Positions 11,001 to 22,499 of a stretch of 64,000 nt of DNA are shown here, piece after piece (within the stretch, counting starts at the first letter, position 1; every line of letters begins with the position of its first letter). The translations under genes were made by a program, and so were the position numbers. The stretch comes from Neckera pumila (lineage: Eukaryota > Streptophyta > Bryopsida > Hypnales > Neckeraceae). Below the pieces are notes generated by a model, which did not search any database, was not told where the DNA came from, and worked only from the letters and a program-made list of their open reading frames with translations. The DNA lies in NCBI GenBank assembly GCA_963969595.1, contig OZ018412.1, positions 13,518,501-13,582,500 of the forward strand, written 5' to 3'.

Positions 11001-13490
11001 ATTGGGTCTCCCGTGGGTTGGGATTGATAATGGTTATTACGTGCGTGAAGTTCCACGTGCTGAAGGAACTGCATTTTCTTTCTGCTCTTGTTTTCATCTA
11101 ACACACATGATTTACTTGTAGTTTCTTTCTCCTGACATTGCCTTTCATAATAATATTTTAATTGTGGATCTTTGCGGTACAGATTGACACCAAGGATATT
11201 TTGTTCATTTGCGGAGGTGCTTTTATAGAGCTTGAGAAAACTATTGCAGAGAGGTATGGGTTTTCTGGAGCGCAAGATTTCAGTTTATCTTAAGTGTTTG
11301 TATGTATACACTGCGTCGTCTTCCCCTGTGGGCTATTGAGCATTTTGTTAAGCAATCTTCTTCAGGTGTATGGAAGACAACTCTAACAATTTAGTGGGTA
11401 TTAATAAGAGAATTTTATGTAACTTCTGCATGAAGTTCAAGACAGAAATGCCCTTAATAGGCTCTTGTGTATCTCACAGGCGTCAGGACTCTTCCATTGG
11501 ATTTGGAGCATCTGTCCGTGCTAACATGAGAGGGAATAGGCTGGTTGATGCTGCCATCACTTCTTCATTGCTTGAGACGGTATAACATTCTCTGCATTTT
11601 TCTCTGTGGCCTGGTACATGCTTGTCCTTCCAGTGTTTGTCTGCTCATTCGTGTTCCTCGAGAGTCCATACGTACTTGACCTTTCTCATAATCTATCGCT
11701 GGAAGTTCATGCCTTCTGTGAGATTCGTTTTAAGTAACTTTCTGCACTTGTGGACGAGGTTGTGACTTCTAGATTGTAGAAGCAAAATAGTAGAAACTGA
11801 AGTTCATGATATAGTATGGCAAGTCTGTGACAGTTGTGTCTGTGATGCGCAGGTGGAGAGTAGTGACTTGATTTCTTATGGACTCATTCCAGAATTCATT
11901 GGGCGTTTCCCTGTTCTTGTCAGTCTTGCTGCCTTGAATGAAGACCAACTTGTGCAGGTACTATGCACGTTTTGGTGCACTTTTTGAACTCATTATTCTA
12001 ACTGTTTACCCTTATATGCTCAATCGAAAAATAGAAACTCCACTTTGGAAGCAAATAATTTATTATATTGGTTCCAAAACTTGGTTTTATTATTAGAAAT
12101 TTTAAGGAATGACTTCTCCTTTCTTCTCCTTTAAGTACATTTTGTTTGATTCCTTGGAGTTTGCTAATAATTTATTTCAAATCTTATGGAAGCGGCCACT
12201 TTTGTCCATTTAGGCATTTAGCGGTTAATCTGTAACCCCGCGATAAATTTTGGACTTTCTAGCTTTTTCATTCAGCGCTATTTTCTGGTGTAGACACTGT
12301 TCCCAAGAAGTCGATTCAGAGGTCATTCGCTCTAAGTATATTCTTTGTAGTAAACATTGCTGTTTAGAAGGGATCTTTGCATTACAAAGGTGGAATGTTG
12401 TTCTTTCACAGGTACTCACAGAACCCCGAAATGCTCTGGGCAAGCAGTACAAAAAAATGTTCGCCATGAATAATGTAAGCCACTTATTTTAATACCCTGG
12501 AATCAGTTCTCATTTTATTCGAGCAAGTCATTCTTTTTTGCGATTTTCTAGATAGCCTAAAAATTATACCTTGACAATGCTTTCAGGCCCAATGATTTGC
12601 AGTTTCTGAAGTGGATGTGACTGAGTTTCCCCTTTGACAGGTGAAGTTGCATTACACTGACGGAGCATTGCGAAGGATCGCACAAAAGGCAATGATTAAG
12701 AACACTGGAGCTCGAGGTTTGAGATCCATTATGGAGACTCTTTTAACAGATGCTATGTACCAGGTACGACCTCTAAATCTTCTCGTGGTTCTGAACGTAA
12801 AGTGGGAGATATTATCTGCGTTACTTTAAGCATTTAAACTTATGTAGGATTGTGATTTTGGGAGACGAATAGAGGTATGTGGAGATCGTTGGGTATAGGA
12901 CCTAAATCTGTTGAGATACAAGTATTTATCACAGTGTATGAAGATCTTATATAAATTCATATGTGGTAGATTGTAGACCACCAGAAGTGACAGTTTTACA
13001 ACCCCTTTTCATTCAAAGATGAGTGGCCGTAGGCATTTTGCCAAGTCAGGACAACTAAAGAACTGAACTATGTAGCTTCAACAATTTGCTCTTGGGACTC
13101 ATGAGAGGACTTTGACCCATTACAGGTTCCGGATTCAGTTGTGGAGACGGATGAGAAGGTAGATGCAGTTATCCTAGATGAAGCAGCAGTTGGTGCACCT
13201 GATGGCAATGGAAGCGGTGCTAAAATTCTTCGTGGCGAAGGTGCTTTAGAAATGTATTTAGACAATCAGAAGAGTTCCAGCAAGGTAATTAAGCACGACT
13301 ATCTTACTATTGTAGCAAGACATCGCCATATCAGTTTATTACCTCTTCGTAGCAGATTTGATGAAACTGTGTATTTTCTAAAATCTTTCCTTCTACTCAT
13401 TTTCCTTGTGCGTGGCTGCAGATTGGGACTCAACAAGAGGAGGATGTCGAAACAGACCCAGAATTGCCTGCAAGGGCAGCGAACTTGTAA
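8043..13490 (+). CDS. CLPX: Mitochondrial ATP-dependent Clp protease ATP-binding subunit ClpX
   Basis: Fifteen exons: 8043-8807, 9325-9410, 9702-9805, 9948-10027, 10199-10249, 10369-10443, 10651-10728, 10888-10944, 11183-11253, 11480-11579, 11853-11957, 12412-12474, 12641-12763, 13126-13284 and 13422-13490. All phases agree, giving 661 aa, near the larger plant ClpX proteins. ClpX is the AAA+ hexameric unfoldase that feeds substrates to ClpP. Seen: a basic N-terminus suited to organelle import; a C98-x2-C101 / C122-x2-C125 zinc-binding pair; Walker A GPTGSGKT at 314-321; pore loop GYVG; Walker B IVYIDE at 375-380; RKH loop at 423-425; the ClpP-docking IGF loop at 462-464; LIPEFIGRF; sensor-2 GARGLR at 568-573. 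The IGF loop argues for a ClpP partner. The first intron begins GC, not GT, directly before a TTCTC microsatellite. The C-terminal tail is acidic and poorly conserved. Confidence 0.95.
8808..9324 (+). other. GC-AG intron 1 of CLPX with a TTCTC microsatellite
   Basis: The conserved junction AKK / [12 protein letters not shown] requires exon 1 to end with AAAAAG at 8807, so the intron starts GCATGT. The nearest GT would shift the frame. The AG|GCATGT context fits the minor GC-AG class handled by the U2 spliceosome. Positions 8813-8843 are about six TTCTC pentamers immediately after the donor. Confidence 0.75.
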
Positions 13491-14960
13491 TCTAATGGTT
13501 GCATTTGTACAGCTTAAATTTATCTTCTTACACCATCTTCGAGATCTGCTTTTAAATTGTAGGTGTTCGAGCACATTTCGGATTCCGAAAAATCTCCGGA
13601 TGTTCCAACAGATCATCCTGCCTACGTGTTGTAGAAATTGGGAACTACTGTGCACTTCCATTGAGTTCCATGTGTAGGTGGCCTCTTGTAAAGATTCTGT
13701 GTTGCTCAAGGTGATTACCTGATAATGACGACATTAACATGGATTTGACTTGCAGTTCCTTTGGTTTGCAATTGCGATCTGGGATGGTCTCCTACTTATT
13801 GCTGTAGATTTAATTGTTCCACAATATGCCATTTATTGTGGTCTTTCAAAGAGTTACAATACAATATGGCCTAAATGGTCATGGTGGGTGTCTGTAACTT
13901 ACTTTACATGTAAGGTGGGAGGGGCAGATACTACCCATTAAAAAGCAAATTGGTGTGGGGTCTCTTCTCTGCTAATATAAGAACTTTTGTAACAAAATTT
14001 TACGGGGTTGTCTAAATACATTTCTAAAGCTTTTGTAACAAAATTTTACAAAAGTTGAGGAAGCCACACTCATCACAATTTGATTCGTAACTTTAGACTT
14101 GAACTGATTATACATGGTTCTGTAAAGCTGAAGGGTGCTATTGATATCCATAGGTATTGCCATTTGTCTATCAATGTTGTTGCAAATGCAGTCCAGAAAT
14201 AATGGAGTGCAAACCTTGAACTGGAACACTTGTTGTGTGGGTAAGGTGGAAACACTCATTCCTCCATGTACCCATTGTATCAGTGTTTTTTTTCCCGGCG
14301 ATTTGGAGCAAAATTGCAACAAATTTTTTTGCCTGGCACCAAGGCTATAGGAAAAAATCAAAGAAAAAAGACCATAAATCGCCTACGTTGTTCCAATTTT
14401 TGAAATAATTTGGATGAAGTCGCCAACTATAAATGAAATTCATCCAAATACATGGATGAAAATAAAATTTTATCCAAAATACAAATGAATACTAAATATT
14501 TGGGCAACATCATTTTTTTGTTTGTCACCACTTCAACACTACTCCGGAAACCAAAAAGAAAACATTGCATTGTATCAGAGTAGGTGTCCCTCAAAGTGTC
14601 CCCCTAAAGGACCATGATGGAAGCACCCATTCATTGCATCTTCTATCAGCAATGAAGGGAAAAATTTGGATATGGATAACTTAGAGGATGCTTTTGAAGG
14701 TTTTTTAAAGATAATTCAAGGATGTATCTATATGATGCTTTGAGGGTGTTCTCAAATCGTGATTATAAAATTCACAGACTTCATATAATCAAAAAATTTA
14801 ACTTCTTTAAGGAAATTGTGATTTCTATTGGATAAATATTCATGTCTTAATTTTGAAAGGAAATATTGAGGTTAAGAATGATATTTGATCATTTAGCAAA
14901 TAGAAGTGGCCGTATTCGAGGTCTCAAAAGGATAGTCCAAATCCTAAAAAGTACAAATAT
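13491..14960. other. CLPX 3' flank, no gene seen
   Basis: This contains the 3' UTR of CLPX and then increasingly AT-rich DNA. Short reading frames at 13972-14361 show no family resemblance. Confidence 0.4.
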
Positions 14961-15360
14961 GTTATATATTGTAACGTATGTTGAAGAAGAATTCACCCAT
15001 GACTTTCAAATATAAGTTTTTAAACCAATGACTTTTGTATGTGGACATAGAAAAGTAAGCCTATGAGCCTTGAGCCCATGTATAAGTAGGGATCCTACAA
15101 CCATTGAAGGTGCCTATAACATATGCACCTATAACATAGGTATTTTATAACCATGGAAAGTGCCTATAATATAGGCACCTATAACTTCTAATAGTACTCT
15201 ATAATATAGGTACATATAACATATGCCCCCTTAAACACAAGATGTGTCGATAATATAGCTACCTATAATATAGACATCCTATAATCACAAGAGGTGTCAA
15301 TAACATAGGTACCTAAGTTATTAAATTTATGGACTCAAGATCCTAGGCTTATATATTAAT
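14960..15360. repeat. Dispersed repeat with internal CCTATAACATAGG-like array
   Basis: A run of imperfect units such as cctataacataggtacc and gtgcctataatatagg is embedded in a repeat shared with 32540-32810. Both copies contain gagcct.., catgta.., an internal array of 7-9 degenerate units, and end near a 'cctaggcttat' block. Copies are diverged. No reading frame is present. Confidence 0.6.
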
Positions 15361-16375
15361 AATCCTGGTACTATAATCTCATGTACATAATTAGATCTAT
15401 CAATGCACATACTAGCTTTATCAACAAATTTTGAAATAAATAATTTGAAATTCTTTCTAAATTGAATGTGTACTGAATGTAAATAACTTTTGTTAGAATT
15501 TCTATACTACAAGTTTAAAATCTAAAGTTTTATTTATATAGTATTCATTATTTATTTTGATACATGCATATTATATATTAACACCATCAATTTGACTACA
15601 ATGTCAAAGGTAAGTCTATACCTTGTTGATCTTTATTTAAATATATGCATATTATATATTGACACCACCAAATTTGACTACAATATCATAGGTAATCTAT
15701 AACTTGCAAATGTAGTTCATATATATCTATATCTATTTCCGTATAAATTCCATATATATTTCTATAATTGTATTCTACATCCATATTTTGTAATCCAAAG
15801 CGCCAAACCCTAACTATTTGAAGGCCAAGATTGTTTGTTTGACACTCAATTAACGGCTATCTTTTTTCCATCTCATTATTTGATTGACAATAGTGGAGGG
15901 AAGGACATTTTTTTTGTAAAAGATCAATAGTTGTGGGTTTTTTCACTAGGGAAAGGGGGGAATTACATGAACAGGAGGTGAATTCATCTTTTTGCCACTT
16001 TGTGTAAAGTTGGATCATCCAATCCTAATCATGAAGCTATCCCCACCCTATAGGATGTAATTATTCCCAATCAAAATTTGGAATGGCTTTTTCTCATTTT
16101 CAAGGTTGAAACTAATAAGGTCATGACACATTTTCCAAAGTGTCATAAAGTGTGTGGGAAATAGTGAACATGAAAGTAGTCTCTTGACTGATCAAAATTG
16201 GAAGAGTTTAGACATTGGCTATGGGTATGGAGTACTTTTTTAGCTCCCAAAAATCATAGTAATTTCAATTTTGGATAGAAAATCACAAAATATTTGCAAT
16301 CCCCATATTTCCTATCTTTCTGCATGAAATTTTTATGCATTGTCTCATACTACTCATGATCTGTCCCAAAATTGC

Positions 16376-16961
16376 TTAACCTTGGGCATCAAATTTTGTA
16401 TTGACAATACTTTGAAGCTAAATAAAACCTAATCAAGGTATTATTTTTAGTAGTTTATATTTTTGAAAAATCCTTTTTGCAGCCTAGTTTTAGTATCAAA
16501 AAATCCGATTTTAAAAATGAGTTTTCTATTCAAGATTTTGAACTAGTGTTCATTGCAACCTTGACTTTCCATAGTATTGAAGGCTCTTGAAAATGAGCCT
16601 CAAATACACTAGATCTTGGAGAAAAAATCACACCGAAAATTCATTTAAAAAAATTGTAGAGTAGATTTTGAGAAGCCATAAATTGATTGGGGTTATGCAT
16701 GTTAGGCCCTTCAACCTTATATTCAGCTTGGGTGACTAACTTTTTAGATTTGACATATGAAAAGTGGATCAAAAGACTTCAAATCACTTTTGCAATTTTA
16801 ACATCCTCATGATCAAACATTATAATCTTCAATCCGTAAGTGGCACTATTGTATTTTCTTTTCCTCTAACATGTCATGTTTGAACTTGTACAGTTACAAT
16901 CCAAAAAAAATTGATACAACTCCTAGAATCTCAAAAAAGGCCTTGGGCATTTAGGGGTTAA
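16376..16961 (+). mobile_element. TTAA-flanked non-autonomous DNA element, copy A
   Basis: TTAA lies at 16376-16379 and 16958-16961. The inner right end reads GGCCTTGGGCATTTAGGGG. The left end is eroded (CCTTGGGCATC). The 578-bp body is clearly homologous to 46219-47612 (same orientation) and 45544-46182 (inverted), sharing attcaagattttg, tgaaaatgagcc and gagaagccataaatt blocks. It lacks the 750-bp insertion found in 46219-47612, so it shows the empty state (ctctaacatgtcatg). No coding capacity. Confidence 0.7.
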
Positions 16962-17205
16962 GTGATAGATATGGGTGGTTCTACCTTAGGGCAACCCAAA
17001 GGACGATTCAGGGTTACACACTGATGTGGAAAGTACTGTACTGAGGATATTGGAAGAGCCGGTAACTTAATAGCTACAGCACTTCACCATCTTGTTCGAT
17101 TTTGGGTTTTGTGGAGAGTGCTTTATCTGAGACGTTGACAGTGCTGTTTTGAAGAGCGTTTACAGAATTTCATTTAGCTCTTTGTACGGTCATTTCATTT
17201 CTGAT

Positions 17206-17230
17206 GGTTTAGGGTTTAGGGTTTAGGGTT
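17206..17230 (+). repeat. Interstitial TTTAGGG array
   Basis: Three and a half perfect copies of the plant telomere unit TTTAGGG. This is either a long telo-box in a promoter or a relic of break repair. The only reading frame nearby is an unassigned 64-codon one at 17378-17572. Confidence 0.7.
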
Positions 17231-17728
17231 CAGATTCATCATGTTTTGTGACTTGCATGCGAATACCTTTGTCGATGATCCACTCAGAAAGGGTTTGTTA
17301 TTCATGGATGATCGACGTCATCTCCATAGTCTAACATGTATATATTTTGATAATCATCACAGTGGATCTTCCAAGTCATGGATTCAAACATCAACACACA
17401 CGACAATATAAGGGACAACTCTGTCTACATGGGTTCACTTAACCATCCATGGCAATACAGAGGCTTTCCTCGCGTCTGGACGCAAGCAGGTGGGATAGGA
17501 GATAATAACAATATCGTTTCTACCCGAAGACATGACGGTTTAAGCGAAAGGAAGAACACCCACGTGAATTGAGAGCATCAAGGAAACTGTTGTGAGAGTA
17601 CTTTGGGTGGAAAACTACCATGTACAGAAAAATACCCACGTTCCCTCAATACTTCTATCTATGCCTCTATGACAGGATTACACGATGATTGATGCATTGA
17701 GAATCAGAGTTGAGGCAAAAAAAAAGAC

Positions 17729-18660
17729 TCACAAACAACTGGACAACATCATTAGATTTAACACAAGTTGGTCGTAGTTTTTACCCGTCAGATCATGATT
17801 CCAAGTTGTTAACAGCACAGCTGAAGCTCTGATGACCGTCGTGATGGAATGCGTCATCATACGGGCATAAATAAAAATGATACCAAAAACTAAGGTCGGA
17901 TCTCTCAGACAAATGCCTCGTTTATGCTTCAGAGTAACTGGAAAATCCAGCGGTTGACAAGCTCCAGCAGCTTCGCACGAACTCGCGATAAGACATCGCA
18001 AAAACGGCTTCACTACCTTCACTTGTGCCTTAAACTCAGATTCGTCATCTAATGTCATCTTCACCGAGAAACGCGCAGAAACGAAAAACCCTAACAAAAC
18101 CCTAAAGAGAGAAACCACAAACGATGATAGAGCAAGAATGTATCTGCTCAATTTGACGCTCGCAATATGGATAAATCATAAGGCAAGTAACACGAGACAG
18201 ACATCGCAACGCCAGCTTTTCAACCGGACGTTGCAACTCGGTTCTAGCACATGCTTAGGGCGGTTTCGTCCTGCAAAATCAGAACCGCCCGGGGTGCATT
18301 GTGCAAGCAATGACTCCTACATAGATCTTCTTCTTGGCCTCATCGATCTTAGTGGTATTGTGTATAATCAACTGGCCGAAGCCATCAAGAGTAGCAAATA
18401 CATTTTTAATCATCGGCCATACCAAAAACATTTGGATTAATAAGAAAGGGAAACGGAACAGCCACAATCGGTGGCAGCAGCAAGCCGCTCAACAACAAAT
18501 CCAGAAACATTGGTAAGCAGTTCTGCAACACAAGCATTAGGGACAATTCACTTAAAACGCAAACATGAGGCGTGGAGGTGCGGCCGTATCTGTCCTCGGA
18601 ACAAGAATTGTTCAGAGGACAGAAGACCGAACTCGGAAGACGGTGTGAGATTTATAGGAG
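17729..18660 (-). other. Gene-like GC-richer island, unassigned
   Basis: On the minus strand, paired telo-box motifs (TTTAGGGTTTTGTTAGGG) at about 18089-18106 precede an ATG near 18057 that opens a reading frame starting MTLDDESEFKAQVK. Upstream on the same strand, 18467-18279 encodes a stretch with ATLDGFGQLIIHNT, loosely like the Sm-fold G-F-x-Q ... N-T pattern. I cannot connect these into a gene or name a product. The composition (less AT, codon-like) contrasts with the flanking repeats, so a small gene or a decayed copy is plausible. Confidence 0.25.
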
Positions 18661-19019
18661 AAAATAATTAGGGTTTCCTTAGGGTTCTCGAAGGAATGCC
18701 GCTCGATCTCTGAGAATCGACGGACGGTGTGCGTGAATGGATGTACGACTCGATGGATGTACAGTACTTACTTCGTTGGATGGATGCCGTGGATGGGTCT
18801 TGGACGTAAGCGTGGCCCATCAAAATAGTGGAATGGGTGCCGTGTTAGAGCAGCTCCACCGCATTAACGTAACCACGAAGGGAAAACACCTTTCCCAGTG
18901 TGTAGTCGCGAGGGGGTTCCCGTTCCCTTTCTCCTATTTTCATAAGTGCCGCAGAGCATTCACGTGACACCCCTCGGCACGGAGGATAAAAGAATAAGGA
19001 TTGCTAAACAGGAATTGTT

Positions 19020-19880
19020 AAACACGGAAGAAATTACACAAAGATTTCTCAAGTTTCCCAAATTTCTCAAATTTTTTTCTCATCGTCAAGTAAATTTATG
19101 CAAGTCTGTGTAAATTTCTTCTCATCGTCAAAGATTACTTGTTCAAATTCGCACAAAATTTACAGAATTGTCCTTGCTCAAATTTCACGAAGAAATTTAC
19201 TCAAAGAAAATTGACAGTTGTCCTTCTTCAAATTTCTTCTCATTGTCAAGATTACAGAAAGAAATTTGAGAAATTTGCACAGTCCTTGCTTGAATTTGCT
19301 TTAATTTACACAAGGCCATGCGCATATTTGATCCTAATTAAGATAGCAAATTTGAACAAATGGAGCAATCGTCAAGTAAATTTGAGAAACAGGAGCAAAT
19401 TTGAAGAAACCGAGCAAATTTGAGTCGGGTGTGTGTAAACTAGAGAAAAGACTCCGAATTTGACTGTGCAAATTTGAAAAATTCTAAGCAAGCACTTGTG
19501 TAAATTTGAGCAAATTTGTAAACTTTGAATTTGACTACGCAAATTTGAACAAAATTACACATTCCGATTGCTCAAATTTATAAAGTCTAGTTGAGAACTT
19601 TACTCAGTCTGATTGAGAAATTTACAGTTCAAACTGAGAAATTTACATGGTCCGAATTGAGAAATTTGCATAGTTCAACTTGAGAAATTTATGCAGTCGG
19701 ATTTGAGAATCTTACACTATCCGATTTGAGAATTTTACATAGTCCAAAGTAAGAAATTTTAATTGCTCAAATTTACACAATCCGATTGCGCAAATTTACA
19801 CAGTCAAATTTGCTCGGATTGTGCAAGGGCTCTGAAAATTTGAGCAAATTTACTCAGTTTTTGCTCAAAATCCTCAAATT
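19020..19880. repeat. Degenerate AAATTTGAG / CTCAAATTT array
   Basis: About 860 bp is built almost wholly from short variants of gaaatttgag, gcaaatttac, ttcaaattt and tgagaaattta, in both orientations and with irregular spacing of roughly 15-40 bp. It is neither a clean satellite nor coding. The local richness in AAATTT tracts is striking. Confidence 0.75.
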
Positions 19881-19974
19881 TATTTGCCGATGGGGGAGAG
19901 CTTGTCCTACACGCTTTCGTTACAAGAGAATAATTTTTCACTACGTGAATTCTTCCGTGAACAGGAATAGTGGT

Positions 19975-20341
19975 AGCTAGCTCCTCCGAACTTTGAACCT
20001 GTCTCCGGCCTCCCGTCTCCAGCCTCCAAGTGGAAGCTCCAAACAGTTGCGAACTATTGCGTGAGCTCTTTGCGCGAGCGCAAAAGACCGTGAAATTGGC
20101 GTTGTCAGAGCTTTGTAGCGTGAGCCCAAAAAACAGGAAAGCCTTTGGCGTGCACGCGGTGGAGCCCCAAAGTGGCACCTTCCCTCAACAGTCGCGTTTC
20201 CGTGTGAGCTTCCGTCTGCGGTGGCGATGCTCTTATAATAATTACAATTCAAATTTTTTATACAGAAGGGGGCAACCCATTCCTGATCGACGCCCCATTG
20301 TGGCCATGTATGCTGTTCTCTTTCCGTGGAGGAGGAAGTAA
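19975..20341. other. Unassigned GC-richer stretch with a short open frame
   Basis: Base composition here is higher in G+C than the surroundings. A 103-codon plus-strand frame (20030-20341) starts MEAPNSCELLRELFARAQK, but it shows no family signature and overlaps antisense frames. It may be an exon or captured fragment; I would not call it a gene. Confidence 0.15.
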
Positions 20342-21261
20342 ATAGTGATTAATTATGGCATGGTTCCGAGGCAACTGTGGCATATTAGGATTGCCTCCAA
20401 GACTCTCAATACTGCAACCAACCTTTGGTGGAATTTGCAACCAAGACCTTGGTTGAAAATAGGAAAGTCTCTATATCCAGAATGAGTCGAACAGAATCTT
20501 CAACTAAAAGTTTTGTATAAATACATTTTGAGAAATACAAATTAGAAAATTTATGGAAACCTTTCGAATTCTATTTTTACACCTAGGAAAATTTCCTCAC
20601 GAAGAAATCCGCCCTGCAAATATGTGCAATTCCTTAAGTGATCAAAAAAGGATTGCATCCCCTACAGTAATTGCCCAACTAAAGGATATTTTATTAAGCC
20701 TCTTCGGAATTTGTTTGAACCCCTACGGTAACCGACCCTTTTCCAACCACTTAAGCAATTTGCCCATATGTAGAGTGTGAGTTTGTTCAGATGGGAATTT
20801 TTCTCGTATGCGGAAACAGAGTTTGGAAGGATTGCATATTTTTCCAATTTTTTTTTCCACAAAACATAATTATTATGAATTCTTAAGTGGAAGATTCTCT
20901 TCGACCTATTATTGATCTATAGGTTACTGTATTACCAACCACAGTTTGATTTAAGTGATAATTGTGGCTTTCAATATACAAGTTGTGATCATTCTATATT
21001 TCAATGTATACCTCCTTGACATTATGTCTTGCTCTATGTGAACTGTTGGAAATGCAACAGACCTATGGTTGGAAATACAAGAGCCGATACCACCCAAATG
21101 AGGGGGTGATCGAAAACAAGTCGGCTACCTTAAAGTCCTATAGTTTTGATGGGGGACAAAATGGATTTCGGTTGATTTGTATGATCTCAATCTCTTGGCA
21201 TAATGTTTTGAAATTAAAGATAGAAAAACACAATAACTCCCATTAGAGGGGATTTAATCCT

Positions 21262-21490
21262 CCCAAAGGGCAACGAGTTCCCGACTGCAGGGAACGCGCC
21301 GAGCAGCAGTGTGACTTTTTATTTTTTTATTTTTTCTTAACTTTATTTTTTGATTTCAGAAGCAAATTTTTTTTTATTTTTTTAAATTTTTTTGGTAATT
21401 AGGGTTTTGACAGCAACTCAACATTCCTACTCTGCATTGAGAATGAATTGGGGAACGGACCTGAAACAGCCCTTTCCTGCCCCAAAATAA
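21262..21490. mobile_element. Short MITE-like element, copy 1
   Basis: The left end AAAGGGCAACGAGTTCC and right end ..CTGAAACAGCCCTTT form imperfect inverted termini around a T-rich centre. A related arrangement occurs at 22308-22497 (gaagggctgtgagttcc ... ttgaaacggcccttt). Termini starting AAGGGC and the small size suggest a Tourist/Harbinger-like MITE, but the superfamily is not established. Confidence 0.45.
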
Positions 21491-22307
21491 CATCTAATGC
21501 TTGGTCCTACTAAAAACCTCCCAAAAGCTTCTCCATGAGGGATTAACTATTTTTTTTGTCTTTGTGCCAATGATACATACATTCAAAAACTAGCAACCTA
21601 TACTTTAAAGTAGAGCCACCCATAACCGACCGAATAAGGAATTTCAACATGATCTGGAGTAGTGAAGGCATAACAAATATTTTTCAGAGGTACATCAATA
21701 GAAATGACAAGGATAGCAAAAATTTGGTAATTTTATTGCTTGAATTGAAATTACTATGAATTTTAGGAGGCAAAAATTGCTCTGGACCCATGGCCAATAA
21801 CTAGACTCTTCCAATTTTGATCACTCAATATTTTTTTCCTAATCATTATTTCCTACTTTTTTTCTCACAACATGGGACATGTGTCATGTATTTATTAGTT
21901 CCAACCTTGAAATGGACAAAAAAACACATTTTAAGCTTGGTCAAAAATACATGCACCTATATGTCGAGAATGGGTCACTGGTCGAGAATGGGTGGCTCTA
22001 CTTTAGATCTATACAAAATCTTTAACTTAGGCGCCATTGTTTAGGTACCCAAAATTCATGCAGAAAGTATTATATTTGAATATCGTTTGTGAATGTTGCC
22101 GGCTCCGTCATTCTTGATGATTTAAAGGTTGGTGGCAACAATGAAATTCTAGAAACATTTGTCCCAACCTAAATATCTATAGGAAAGAAACCTGACCCAC
22201 TTCATGAACAAATCTTCATAGCGCCAATTGAAAGTAGTCATTGAACCCATCGTCAATACTAGTGTCTAAGGTTGCACAACAAGCTTAGATGTTTTTCAGC
22301 TCCTTTG

Positions 22308-22497
22308 AAGGGCTGTGAGTTCCTTGGGCTGCCACGTCACCAAAAAAACAACTTAGATTTAGATTTAAAATTGAAATTTAGATTTTTTGAAAAAAATTTC
22401 AAAAAAATAAAAAAAATAAAAATCTGACAGCGAACATTCCCAATCTACCAGGGGAACAACGTCGGGGGAGCAGGCTTGAAACGGCCCTTTAGTCCCT
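22308..22497. mobile_element. Short MITE-like element, copy 2
   Basis: Related to 21262-21490. It has AAGGGCTGTGAGTTCC at the left, GAAACGGCCCTTT at the right, an AT-rich middle, and a shared internal block (tgacagcgaacattccc / tgacagcaactcaacattcc). No coding capacity. Confidence 0.45.
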
Positions 22498-22499
22498 CC

